DNA of 55,133 nt from Rhizaria sp. SCN 62-66 (Eukaryota; Rhizaria, unplaced): assembly GCA_001724265.1 (NCBI GenBank), contig MEDY01000372.1, positions 1 through 55,133 of the forward strand, read 5' to 3'. The position numbers and the translations under genes are program-made. Below are positions 9,730 through 21,366 of this stretch, piece by piece. How positions within the stretch are numbered: the first letter of the stretch is position 1; every line of letters begins with the position of its first letter. The notes under the pieces were generated by a model. The model ran no database searches. It was given only the letters and a program-made list of their open reading frames with translations, and had not been told where the DNA came from.

Positions 9730-12700
9730 GAAGTGGGGTGCAGTGCCGCGGCCGCCGGAGGCCATCTTCGGTCTTCCGGAGCGGAGCCGTCTGCGCAGCC
9801 CGATGGGACACCCGCCTCGCTCTGCGACTGCGGCTGAGCACAAAGAGTACAGTGAGTTCGACTCTGTTGTGTTTGATCCCACCCTGTACACCGCTGTACC
9901 CGACAAGGACGGACTCGTATGGCCTCTCAAGCTACAGCCACAGTCTCAGCAGGCGCAGGCGCAACAGTCTCAGCAGTCTCCGCAGAGCGCTGGGCTGGGC
10001 AGGCTGCACCTGGGCCGCGGCGTCTGGTGGGAGGACGACGACGCTGACAATAAGAACAACGACAGCAATCTCGGCGGCGACGCCGATACGAAGCCCACCA
10101 AGTCCGCCAAGGCCAAGGGCTGGGTGCCGCTGCCGGTGCGCGTGCCCGCCTCGGCCGCCGCCCTCGCGCTTCACTCGCGCGTCGTCGCCCCGCTGCCCCT
10201 CCGCGTCGGACACAGCGGCGACGCCGGTGAGACTGCAGAGACGGCGGAGACGGGTGGTGACCGCGAGCATGACCTGAGCGACCCGGAGACAGCGCTCAGG
10301 GCCCTGGTGGCCGCCGCGCGCGCCGCCGCGCTCGCCGAGACCGCCTCTGACCTGCAGGCTTCAGACGCAGACGCAAACGCTGACTGGGAGTGGGACTGGG
10401 ACTGGGCTGCGGCCGACGCCGGCCAGGCGCGCTGCCCCGGGGACGTCGCCGCGCTGCCGCCGCGCCCGCGCGCGCTGCCGCCCTCGCGCCCGCTCTCAGA
10501 GGCCGCGGCCGCCGCTCTGTGGCTGTCCGACGCTCATGCAAACGCCGATTCTGCGAGTGGCGACGGCGGCGCGGCGACGGAGCCCAGCCAGGACGCCGCC
10601 CCGCGCCCGCCTTCCGTCCTGGAGCGCACACGCACTGCCCTCGCGGCCTCCGCCGCCGCCGCTGCTGCTGCTCATAGCGCCAGTGCCGCCGCCAGCGCCG
10701 GTGTCGGTGCTGGTGTCAGTGCTGAGGCTGCGGCGCAGGCCGCGCTGGCCGCCGCTGCGCTGAGCGCGCCGCAGCCCGCCTGCCCGCCCCCGCGGCGGCC
10801 GCGGCGCCCGCTGCCGCCCACTGCCGCGACGGCGGTCGCGGCGGCCGCAGAGGCGGCGGAGGCTGTCGCTGCTGCGGGCATTGCGGCCGCCGCCGTGGGG
10901 GCCTAGCTCGAGGCGGTCGAGAGGCTCTATAGGGCGAACTATAAGGCGAGCGCCGACGTAAATGCTCGCAAAAACACCCGCACTAACACTAACGGAAACA
11001 GCGAAAGCGCGGATGAGGATACTGTGCCTGGCGCCAGGAAGCTCCTCTCCATCGAGAGTGAATCTCTCTAGCTCGAGCAAGAGCGAGAGCTTGAGTCTGA
11101 AATAGCGCTGCTGTCACCGCTCGATTCGTACCGGTAGACAAACCGCCCCGTCTCGAGTCACACTGACGCGCACAATCGGAGTCCCAGGCGCAGTCAGAGT
11201 CTGGGTGTCAGCGGTTGCAGCCGCGGTCATGGAGACAGGGACAGCGACGGCATACACCGAGACCGAGACAAGCACTACGACGGAGACGGTGGCAGAGACG
11301 GTGACGCGAGCAGGGGCAGTGGCAGCGCTACAGCAGAAGCAGCGGCAGCGCTCGAGAGCGCGGATTGTCCGGACAGCGCTGCCGGCGGCGCGGTGGCGGC
11401 GACGCGGCTGGGCTCTGCGTCGCCCCCGCCCCCCGCCCATAGTGAACACCCCCGCCGGGCAGTGACCACAGTGAGGCCGTTTGCCTCCATAAAGCGACGC
11501 AAGAACAAGAGTCAGACTAAGAAGACTCAGCAGCAGCGCGCTCTTGCTTCACGTGATCCTCACGCCGACACGCGTGCCGCGATGTCGCAGCCCCAGCCCC
11601 AGCCGCAGTGGCCGCTGCCGTGGGCCCCGCGCGCCTGGCTGGCCCGCCCCGCGCCTCGCCCCCCCACGCGCGCGCGCACGCGCTCTAGCGCGCATGCCAA
11701 CGCCCGCGCCACTGCGACTGCCACGGCTAGCGCCGCTGCCGGCCACGGCCACGGCCACGGCTGCGGCGAGGCCGCGCGCTGGCTGCCCCAGCCCCCCGCG
11801 TGCCCCACAAGCTCTGGCACGAGCTCCGGCTCTGGCTCCGGATCCAGCGCTGCGAGCGCGGGCGCGGGCGTGGGCGCCGCGGCGGGGCGCGCGCTGCTGG
11901 CGGCCATCTCGCCCTGGCAGTGGCCGCTGCTGGTGGCGCAGGGCATTCGCGGCACCGTGCGCGGCGTCTCAAGCCTCGCGCGCGCAATCGGGGGCGTCTA
12001 CTCGCGCGCGCTGGCGGGGCTTCGCAACAGGCTCGTTGCCGCCGCGCTCATGCTGCCCTCCTCAGGCGCTGCCGCGCGAGACACAGGGGCCGGCGACGAC
12101 TCCGCGGCGGCCCAGCAGCAGCAGCAACAGCGTCATGAAGGCGACGGGGGCGATGGGGGCTATCGCGACGCTGACGGCGACGACGACCTTTACCGCAGCG
12201 GCGGCGGCGGCGGCGCCGGGGACAGAGACGTCGACAGAGACTGGGACTTGGGCTGGCACAGCGAGGCCGCCGCCGCCGCCGCGGCCGCCGCGGAGGCCGC
12301 CGCCCATTTGGCCGCCGAGGCCGCCGCGGCCGATGCCGAGGCTGAGGCCGCCGCCGAGGCAGCGTTCACGCGCCTCTCGCGGCTCGCCCTGGGGCCCGGC
12401 GCCGGCGCCAGCGGCGGCGCCCGGCGCGGGCGTGGCGGCGGCGGCAGCAAGCAACAGCAGCAGCAGCAGCAGAGCCTCAGCCGCAGTCTCGGCTACATGG
12501 TCGATGACGGCGACGACGACGGCGGATACGGCGGCAGCGACGGCGACGGCGACTGGGGCTGGGGACTCGTGCCCGTGCCCGTGCCCGTGCCCGCGGCCGC
12601 TGTGCGCTGCGGCCACAGCAACGCCAGCGTTGTCGGTGACTCGGACTCTGGCTTTGGCTCTGGCTCTGGCGCAGGATACTACCGCTGGCGCTCAGCCTCC

Positions 12701-15700
12701 GAGATTGCAGCATCATCATCATCATCATCATCATCATCGCTCGGTGATGATAACAGAAACCTCGACCGCTCGGCCAAACCCGACAACAACAGCAACAACA
12801 CGGAGACCGACGACGACGACGATGAGGACGAGGACGAGGAGCCCATAGACCCGGAAGTCGTGCTGTGGCTGCTGCGGCGCCTCGTCGCCAACACGCTGCC
12901 CGACCCCCACGCCCAGGCCGCGGCGACCGCGGCGGCATCGGCGGCAGCAGCGGCGAGCCCTGGGTCTGGCACGGGCAAAGCAGCGACGGCCACTGCCCCT
13001 GCGGCTGCGGCAGCAAGCGACCGCGCCGCGAGCGACCTGGCGCAGCGCCTGGTTGAGACCCTCAAGCCCGGCTCCGCCAAGCACGCGGCCGCGGCCGCAG
13101 CCGTGGCGGCGGCAGCGGCCGCAGCAACTGCGGCGCAACCGAGAGCGACCACGGCAGCGGAAGCGGCGGCGGCAGCGCCCGCGAGCGAGGGCCGCCGCCT
13201 GCGCCTGGCGCGCGCGCTGGCGCAGCCGCTGCTGCTGCTGCTGCTGGGGCTGCTGCTTCTGCTCACCGTCGTTGTCGGCACGCTCATCGCGGTCGGACTC
13301 TTCCGCCTGCTGCGCCGCTGCGGGCGCCGCTACGACCCCTACGGCGCCTCGGTCGGCGGCGGCGACGACTGGGGCCTGGCTGGCTCCGGCTCCGACTCAG
13401 GTTCGGGCTCGGAGTCCGAGTACGCGGCCGCGCCGGGGCCCTGTGGCGGCTTCGGCGGCTACTCTCCGCCCTCCATCAGCGGCAGCAGCGGCGGCGGCCT
13501 GAATGGCGACAGCGACGGCGGCGGCGACGGCGACGCGCGGGACGGCGGCGTGCGGCGCCGGCGCCGCCGCAGGCACAACAACAGCAGCAGCAGCCGCCAC
13601 AGCGACGGCGGAAGCGGCGACGGCAGCGGTGGGCGCGCGCGCAGGCACAGGGACAGGGACAGGGAGGGCCGAAGCTCAGGTGAAAGCGACCGGAGCAAGA
13701 GCAGCAGGAGCAGGGGCGAGCGCCATGGCGACGAAACCGACAGCAAGGACAAGGACCGGCGCCGGCGCAGGCGCAGGGACAAAGCCGATGCTGCCGCGGC
13801 CACGGCCGCCGGCGCTGTCGATGCTGTCGTTGCTGTCACTGGCACCGCGCCGGTTGTTGTCGTCGACCTGACCGACGTCGAGCCTCTGCTGGCCGCTGAG
13901 ACGGCTGTCCGCGCGCGCGCTGGCTCGGCCAGAGCGCGCGCTGCGACTGCTGCTGCAGGGAACGCGGCCGCTGCGACTGTTGCACCTGCTCTTGCACCTG
14001 TCTCTGTCGTCGCCCCTGACGCGACTGCTGCGCTCAAAAGCCCCTTCCGCGCGGTGCGCAGCGCGCGCGCGCCCGCCGTCATCAATGCGAGTGCAAGTGT
14101 CGGTGCTAATGATGCTGCAGCTGACGCTGCAACAGCGAGAGCCCCGAAAACGTCCCCGCAAAAGCCCTCGCAGCTGAAATCGCAAGCGCACTCGCACTAG
14201 CACGTCCACGGCTGTGCCGAGTGCGAGCTGGCCGCTGCCGCCGCTGCGGCAACTGCGACGGCTGCGGCCGTTGCCAGCCGTGCTGCCGCCCCATCGCCGC
14301 CGCAGTCGCCGCCGCAGCAGCAGGCACAGGTGCGCGTGCTGTCAGACTCGGTGGCCGCCGCGCTGGCCGCCGCCGACAGCGCTGCCGCTGCCGCTGCGAC
14401 TGCCTTCGGCGCCAAAGTCCCTGCGGCTGCAACTGCGGCTGCGAATGTGAGTGCTGATGATGGCAAGCCGCGCTCGCTGTCGCCGTCGTCGCCCCTGCTT
14501 GCGCGCGCCGCCGCGGACGACAGCGAGGCCGTCGAGCGCGAGAACGCCGCCGCCGCCTGCGTCGTCAACGATAGCTCTGGCGACGACGACGACGACGATG
14601 AAGACGACGGCGACGGCGCGTACTCGCGCTTTGTGCGGGCGCAGTCCCGCGCGCGCAAGCGGCAGTCCCCGAGCCCCGCGGTCTCGGTCGCGGCACTTTC
14701 GCGGTCGCCGTCGCGGTCGCTCTCGCGCGCGCGGCAGCCGCCGCCGTCGCTGTCGTCGTCGCTGTCAGCATCGTCACTGACGTCGTTGTTGTCGTCGTCG
14801 GCCTCATCGTCGGCCTCATCGAAGCTGCAGGTACAGTTGCCATTGCATTCACATTCGCAGGCGCAGGCGCAAGCGTTGTTGCCGCCCGCGCCCCCGCGGC
14901 CGCTGCCGTCGACGCCGACCTCTGGCGGTCCCGGCGCCAGCGCGGTGGGCACGGTGGCGACCGCGGCGCGGCGCAGCGCGGCGGCGGCGGCGCGCGCGCG
15001 GGCGCAGCTGCGCCTGGCGACGACGCCGCTGTCGGCGCTGCTGACGCCAGCGCAGTGGCGCCGGCTGCGGCGGCGCGCGCCCGGCTTCGAGCCCAGTGAC
15101 AGCGACCGCAGCAGCGACAGCGACAGCAACGGCGGCGGCCGCGGCCGCGACCGCGAGCCGCTGTCTGACTCGGACTCCGCCTCAGACTCTGGGTCGGGGT
15201 CAGACTCGCAGTTCGAGTCCGGGTCGGAGACTGAGTCTGCGAGCGGGCTCTCGCGCGCCGGCTCCGGCTCCGGCCCTGAAGACGCCGCTGCTCCCAGTGC
15301 TGGTGCGGCGAAGGACGGAACTGGTGCTGCGACCGCCGCCCATGCGACTGCCGCCCATGGGACTTCTGGAGCCCCTGCTGCAACGGAGACTGTGGCCGCC
15401 GCAGCCGACGCCAACAACTCACCCAACGCTCCTGATCAGGCAGACTGCGACAACAACGACGACGACGACGATGACGACGACGATGACTCCTACGAGGACG
15501 ACGAAGACGAGGACGAGGAAGAGGACGAAGAAGGGCTCGAGTGGGCGGGCAGCATGCGTGTGCGCGCCGACATCGCCGCCTTCCTCACGCGTGGCCAGCG
15601 CGCCTGGTCCGCCTCGGCCTCCGCCTCCGCCTCGCAGCAGCAGTCGCACTCACTCTCGTACTCCCACTCCCATTCGCCGTCGCCTTCGCAGTTCGCCGCG

Positions 15701-16672
15701 GCCTCGGCGCCGACGCCGATGCTGGCGGCGCTGTCCGCGCCGGGCGGGCCGGGCGCGCCCGCGCTGGAGCTCTGCAAGCTCGAGGCCATTGCAGAGGCTG
15801 ATGCGGACGACGGTGTCGACGACGGCGGAGACGCAGCAGATGTCAACTCCACTGCGGTTATGGCTTCGAGCGCTGCCGTCGCCGACGCTGTTTCTGCAGC
15901 GTCTTCTCTTGCTGATGCGACCGCTACGGCCACTACCGACGATAACGCTGCGGCTCCGGAGGCGGTGCTCAGTGCAGAAGAGCGTGAAGCGATGGAGCGC
16001 TACTACCGTGCGCGTGAGCGCTGGTGGTACGTCTCTGACTCAGACGGCGACGGCGACAGCAGCAACACGGACAGTGCCATGAGCAGCGACGCCGACGACG
16101 GCCCACCCGGGCTGCGCCGGCGCTTGCTGTCGTCGTCGTCATCCTCGCTTGTCGTGGCCGCCAACCGACGCGCTGAAGAGTCGTCAGCGTCGTCATCGGC
16201 GCGATTGCCATCATCATTGTCGTCGTCATCTCATGCTGTAGACTCTGTCACTGCGGACCAGGCGGCAGGCGAGACTCTCTCTCACTCGCTTCGCCCGCGG
16301 CGGCTCCAGCAGCAGCGCAAAGACGACGACGGCGACGCAACCGACTACTCCTACTTTGCATCGGGCGCTGAAGACGGCTTGGCGCCTGAGGGCGTGCAGG
16401 ACACTGACAGCGCAGAAAGTTCTGACGAGGATGGCTCGCTAGCGCAACGCGGCAAACAGGCAGCAAATCGTGCCGCTGCAGCAGCTGCAGCCGCGTGGAA
16501 CGACGTCCGCGAGTGGGGCGCGCGCATCGCGGCGCCCAAATAGCGCACTGGTGCGAAGCGGACGCGTGCGACCACAGCAACAGACACAGAGGAAGACGCT
16601 GCATCGGAGAACGATGGCGAAGGCAACGATGACGAAGATGACATGCCGTTCCTCTGCGGAACGCTCAACTAA
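4643..16672 (+). CDS. MBTPS1: giant site-1 protease (SKI-1/MBTPS1-like subtilase), read through five in-frame UAG codons
   Basis: One uninterrupted frame of 4009 residues ends at TAA (16670-16672) if UAG is sense; UAGs lie at codons 2088, 2143, 2165, 3186 and 3967. The subtilase domain (about 500-800) has Asp536 (AVLDTGAP), His567 (GHGTFVAA), oxyanion Asn658 (AVGNDGP) and Ser752 (SGTSVAAPV). The stretches LNLSIGGP-like NLSVGGPD, SSPADQEDVLAVG and FSSRG are typical of site-1 protease. Downstream, WDQFHSLRYPHGYVPRD (near 1113) and VAVYGDSQCLD (near 1630) match its C-terminal luminal part, split by a roughly 250-residue low-complexity insert. Site-1 protease cleaves ER/Golgi membrane factors such as SREBP and ATF6. 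The anchor is a Leu/Val-rich helix at about 2863-2887, followed by RLLRRCGRR, reached only by decoding three UAGs. An ATG at 4934 (codon 98) gives a better signal peptide and may be the true start. The tail beyond the anchor (about 1100 residues) is acidic and Ser/Ala-rich. Confidence 0.85.
9668..9727 (+). repeat. pure (GCT)20 trinucleotide repeat encoding polyalanine
   Basis: Twenty identical GCT codons followed by GCG encode 21 alanines in the luminal part of the protease. The perfect codon purity, in a genome that otherwise prefers GCG/GCC for Ala, points to recent expansion by replication slippage. Confidence 0.9.
12710..12739 (+). repeat. (TCA)n repeat encoding polyserine
   Basis: A run of TCA codons gives a serine tract in the juxtamembrane low-complexity part of the site-1 protease frame. 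Confidence 0.8.
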
Positions 16673-17640
16673 ACATGACAGGATCGCTTTATGAACCATT
16701 TGGATACTTATATCATTCTCCTTGAGACTTTACTTAGAAAATAGCTTGATACATTTACAATCACTTGAACCTACATTTACCCACGAACCCACCACCATGA
16801 TTCAATCATAACTGGTCCGCGGCTGCATCCAGATCATTAATTTGGACATATTTCGGACTATAAACAATGTTACTGCATGTATAAATGCATACATCCAATG
16901 TAATCTTGTGCAAAGTTATATTTACATTAATTGTAAGGTTCATATTGCTCCGACATTGCTTGTTGGAGAGGATTACCTTTAAAACCCCTTTAAAACCCAC
17001 AGTCAGCAAGTCTAGAATCATGAAGATATCACTATTTAGCTACAAAACAAATATATTTTTATTAAATAGATTTTATATAACTTTTTAATAATTTATATGC
17101 ATGAGATTAAAAGATATAAAACAAATGTTATGTTAAAAAGTTAATAAACGTAAAAATGTTTAAATAATGTTAAATAGAATAAATATAACTGTTTAATTAT
17201 TATTTGTTTAATCAACAAAAAAGACTCTGTGTTTGCAATAAATTTCTTTGTATTCCCAAGCAACTCTAATACTTGAATCAAGTAACAAAAACTTACATTA
17301 ACAACCATATTAAGTTTTTAAAATTAATTAAATAGTTTCAGTTCTATTTATTGAAATATATAGCTATAACTAACTGTAACTTGTTAATTATATTCAAATT
17401 AAATTTTAAAAAAACATAATATGAATAAATATATTTTAATTTATCTTTCTTTACTTTTCAAACTTATATTGGAGAAAGAAACAAGGCGACTTGTGAGTGA
17501 AACCGAGGGTTGAGAGAAAATTATTAAAGGAGACAGAACCTGGAGTAAAACCTGAAGTATTGTATTCAAATCACTATTTAAACCTGAAGTATTGTATTCA
17601 AATCACTATTTAACCTTTGATATTTTGTTTCGATGAGCGT
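16673..17640. other. AT-rich intergenic island with a 32-bp tandem duplication
   Basis: Nearly 1 kb of very AT-rich sequence between the 3' ends of two convergent genes, in sharp contrast to the GC-rich genes beside it. Short homopolymer A and T runs are common. No ORF or RNA gene is supported. The tandem repeat at 17549-17612 is listed separately. Confidence 0.6.
17549..17612. repeat. perfect tandem duplication of a 32-bp unit
   Basis: The unit beginning AACCTGAAGTATTG and ending CACTATTTA occurs twice back to back with no mismatch. It lies just downstream of the minus-strand gene ending at 17641. Exact identity suggests a recent duplication. Confidence 0.9.
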
Positions 17641-18804
17641 TCACACTTCATCTTCCTCGTCATCCGAGACACCGGTGAAGTCGACCTTGGAGATAAGTGA
17701 CTCGCGCTCCGACGTGAGCTTCTCCATCAGTTTGGTCGCCTCCTCGAGCGTCCGCTGCAGCCCCGCGCTGTCCATACCATTCGTTGCAGCCTCTCTATCC
17801 TCATCTGTGCCTGGTGAGCGCGCCACTACGGCCACCGCAGCCGCGGGCGCGGCCGGGTCGAGCTACGGTAGCTGCGTCACCGTGACACTGTCAGCGTACT
17901 GCACCGCTGCGATAAGCTCTGCCTCCTCCTCGTTCGCCGCCTCTGCCCGGAGCGTCGAGTTGCGCTGCAGCTGTCCTTGCGTCTGCTGCGTCTTAGCCGC
18001 CGCGCCGCCCGCCTTGCTGCGCACGCGCCGCGCGTTGGCGCTGCGGTCCAGCGCCTCGGCCCCCGCGTCGAGCGCGAGCGCGTACGCGCGCAGGGCCTCC
18101 GTCTGCGCCGCCAGCGCCGCGAAACCGGAGGAGATGGAGCCGGGCAGCTCCATCGCCAGCGCCAGCGCGTCCCCGCCACCGCCGGAGCCGCTCATTGCAG
18201 AGCTGGAGCTGGAGCTGGAGCTGGAAGACTGCCAGGAGGGCGGAAGGCGGTCAGCGTACCGGCTCATATACGAAGGCATTGCGGGTGCAGCAGTTGCGGC
18301 TGAGACAGAGGTCGCGAGCGACGACGCGCGAGCTGCCGCGGCGGCTGACGGCCCCACAACAGAGACTGAAGTTGAAGCAAGAGCAGGAACAGCTGGAGCG
18401 GCAGAGGAGGTAACGGAAGTGGAACATGCAACGTGAGAGGCGTAACTGCCAACAGGAGGGCCATAGGGCGCGGCTGCGGCAGACACAGGAGCCGGAGCCG
18501 GGGCGGATGCATACGAGGATGTGTATGACTGCGCGGGGGCCGCGTTATAGGCCGTGTTGTAGGGATTAGGGCCCGCAGCGGCGGCGGAAACGGCAGCGCT
18601 GTTAAGGGGCACACGGCCTGTTGAGACTCGCGAGACCGGCCGGGGGGCCGTGAGATCGGGCTGGGGAGCAACACAAGCGGATATTATGTGAGAAGAGGCA
18701 TTAACACAACAGGTTGTAGAACGATAGAGACACTGAGAAAGAGTGTGACGTACCAAGGGCTGGAGAGGCTCGAGGCCGTCGGAGAGCTGAGAGAGGTAGC
18801 TCAT
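17641..18804 (-). CDS. unidentified low-complexity protein with one in-frame UAG
   Basis: Two exons on the minus strand, 18804-18754 and 18660-17641, with a 93-bp intron (gtacgt...cccag) at phase 0 and a TGA stop; 356 residues if UAG is sense. The UAG is codon 283 (17865-17863). The frame before it ends ...VTVTQLP and continues as LDPAAPAAA, then into a charged helix (LQRTLEEATKLMEKL) and an acidic end, DFTGVSDDEEDEV, all in GC-rich codons. The middle is Ala/Pro/Ser/Tyr-rich, and a helical part (GFAALAAQTEALRAYALAL) precedes the UAG. The N-terminus MSYLSQLSDGLEPLQPL is short and amphipathic. I do not recognise the family; the layout resembles a scaffold or complex subunit with disordered linkers, which is only an impression. 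It is divergent from the RING gene with 413 bp between the starts. Confidence 0.65.
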
Positions 18805-19217
18805 CTGTGCTGTACATTTAAACGGGAGCGGGAAGATGATCGTTAAATGATGAGTTGCTAAGATATACGTTATAAACAGGTGTCTTATCAATGATACTAT
18901 TACTGTTTCTGTTATATATCGCGGTAAAGCAGTCTACAGCGCTGTTATCAATACTCGCCCCGTCTGCTCACCCAGTTTGCTTCTCGAAAGATCTGTTTGT
19001 GGTGACCAAATCCAGATTGTCCAGATTGTCATATTTTGTTGTATGATCGTCGTACAAAAATGTTTTAGAGTTGTTAAGTTTGAAATACTCTCACTGTTTT
19101 TAATACTTTTTAATTTTATCTCCAGCCTTCTTTCTTCAGTCATAGCAGGCTGTCAAATTCTTTGCTTCGTCACCCCTCTCTCGCAGCACCCTCGCCGCAG
19201 TTCGAGCCCCGCTAGCG
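18805..19217. promoter_or_regulatory. divergent promoter region of the 17641-18804 gene and the RING gene
   Basis: AT-rich 413-bp stretch between two outward-facing start codons. No specific element was recognised; the role is inferred from gene orientation. Confidence 0.4.
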
Positions 19218-21292
19218 ATGTCGCGCTATTACTGCTACACGTGCGAGCGGCGCGTGAGCACGCACCCGTCCCCCTCGGACCCGTCTTCGCGTCTCTGCGA
19301 CGAGTGCGACGACCTGTACGTCGAGGAGATCAACGACGCCAATTCCTCGCTCGGCCTCTCCACTGGCGGCTCAGTCTCTCTTTCGACCGCCGGCGCTGCC
19401 GGGGCCGGCGCTGGCGCGGGCGCGGGTGGTGACACCGCTTCCATGGCCGACAGCGACGCCACCAGTCTTTCCCCGCATCCCGCAGGCTTTCCCCCGCGCC
19501 ACAACAACAACAACAACAACAACAACAATCGCTCCTACAACCACAACCACGGCAACAGCGCCAGCGCCAGCGGCTTCGCAGCGCGCGGCAACCCGGGCGG
19601 CGCGAACGATCGTGCGGGCTTCCCGCCCGCCGCTGCCGCCGCGGTTGGCGACGAGGACGACGACGACTTCTTCTTCAACGCTGAGGGCCCCTCCAGCTCC
19701 CCGGGTCTCCTACCCGCTTCCGCCTCCGCCGCCGCCGCCTCTGCTGCTGCTGCTGCTGCTGGTGCTGCTGGCGGTGTACGTGCTGGCGCTGCGCAGGCGC
19801 ACACAGCGCGCTCGGCGCAGAACACGCCCACGCACTCGAGAACGCACTCGAGCTCCAACACGCCCGCCAGCGCTTCGAGCGCCGGCCCAGGCCCCAGCCC
19901 CAGCACCGGCTTCGTCCCCGGCTTTGGCGCAGGCGCAGGCGCACGCGCACGCGCAGGCGCAGGCGCTGGCTCCGGCTCTGCGTTTGCGGGCGGCGGCCGC
20001 GCACACGGCAACGCGCGCGCGCGCACGATGGGCGGCGACGCCTTCGGCGCCTTCTCCAGCCTCTTCGGCTCCCTGCTCGCCGTGGCCACCGGCGCTGGCG
20101 GTGCTGGCGGCAACAACAACAACAACAGCGCTAGCGGCAGTGGCAGCAACAACAGCGGCGGCAGCAGCGGCGTCAGCGGGTCGATGGCGCCGCCGACCGC
20201 CGTGCGAGCGGCCTCGGCCTCCGGCAGCGTCGGCAGCGGCGGCGGCGGCCGCGGCGGGCTCGGCGGGCTGGACAACGGCAACGGCGGCAACAGCATCACT
20301 ATCGAGGAGGCCAGCGAGAGCGAGAGCGAAAGCAGCAACAGCAGCAGCAGCAACAACAACAACAACAACAACAACAATGCAAAAGCTGCCGTCGCGAGCA
20401 GCGTCACCAGCGTTGCCGCTCCCGGCCTACCTGTCGCCGAGCCCGTCTCAGAGCCTGATGGTTTGCCCGAGGTCGAAGCGGAGGCCGAGTCCCCATCCGC
20501 CGCCCCCGCCGCTGCTGCTCCCGCCGCTGCTGCCGTTGCTGCGACGGGGGATGCGCGGCCGCACGAGTCTGCGCGCCCCCACGAGAGCCCGACGCTGAGC
20601 CCGGCGCGGCCGCGGCGCAACGGGCCCCGGCTCTTCACGCCCCAGAACGGCCAGTCGCAGCTACAATCGCACTCGGGACAGCCGCAGTCGGCGCAGACGC
20701 AGAACAACAACAGCAGTGGCAGCGACCCAGCTCTTGATTTCGGACTGCAAATCGCGCAGACAGTGTTGGGCTCGCTTGCAGGCATCTTCGGCGGCCTGAA
20801 TAATAACAACAACAATAATAACAATAATGGCCAGCAACAACAGCAGCAGCAACAGGCCTTTGGCAGCTTTGGTCTGGATGGTACCCGCCACGGCAATGGC
20901 AACGGCGGTGTCTTCAACTTTAACGTGGACCTGACGCCAGGCAACAGCAATAACATCAACAACAACAACAGTAGCAGTGGCCATGGCAGTAGCAGCAGCA
21001 GCGCCAATGACAGTGCGGCTGCGGCTGCGAACGCAGCTGCCGAAGTCAGCAGCAACGACGAGCCCGCGGCCAGCAGCAACAACGACGCGAGCGCTGCCGC
21101 CGCTGCTGCCCCTGCTGCTCCTACTGCTGCTGCTGCTGCCGCTGTTGATGCTCAGCCGCAGCCTCAGCCTGAGTCAGGCGGCCTGTCCCGCAGCCTGCCT
21201 GCATAGTTTCACCAGAGCGTTCTGGAGGCGCAGCAGAGCGCGCAGGCGCTGTCACAGGCACTATCGAGGCAGCAGCAGCCGCAACAGATGCC

Positions 21293-21366
<74 letters not shown>

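Noticed and set aside
10904-10906. Sequencing errors or pseudogene decay as the cause of the in-frame TAGs
   Set aside because: Errors or decay would also create TAA, TGA and frameshifts. Eleven interruptions in four genes are all TAG and none shifts the frame.
11069-11137. Programmed stop readthrough or pyrrolysine insertion at UAG
   Set aside because: Readthrough usually affects one site per gene with a special context. Here the contexts share no motif and one gene has five. Pyrrolysine is not known in eukaryotic nuclear codes.
14197-15426. 409-residue minus-strand ORF opposite the protease tail
   Set aside because: Composition shadow; the plus-strand frame is continuous with the protease.
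19535-21082. 515-residue minus-strand ORF opposite the RING gene
   Set aside because: Leucine runs mirror AAC/CAG tracts on the plus strand; no conserved motif.
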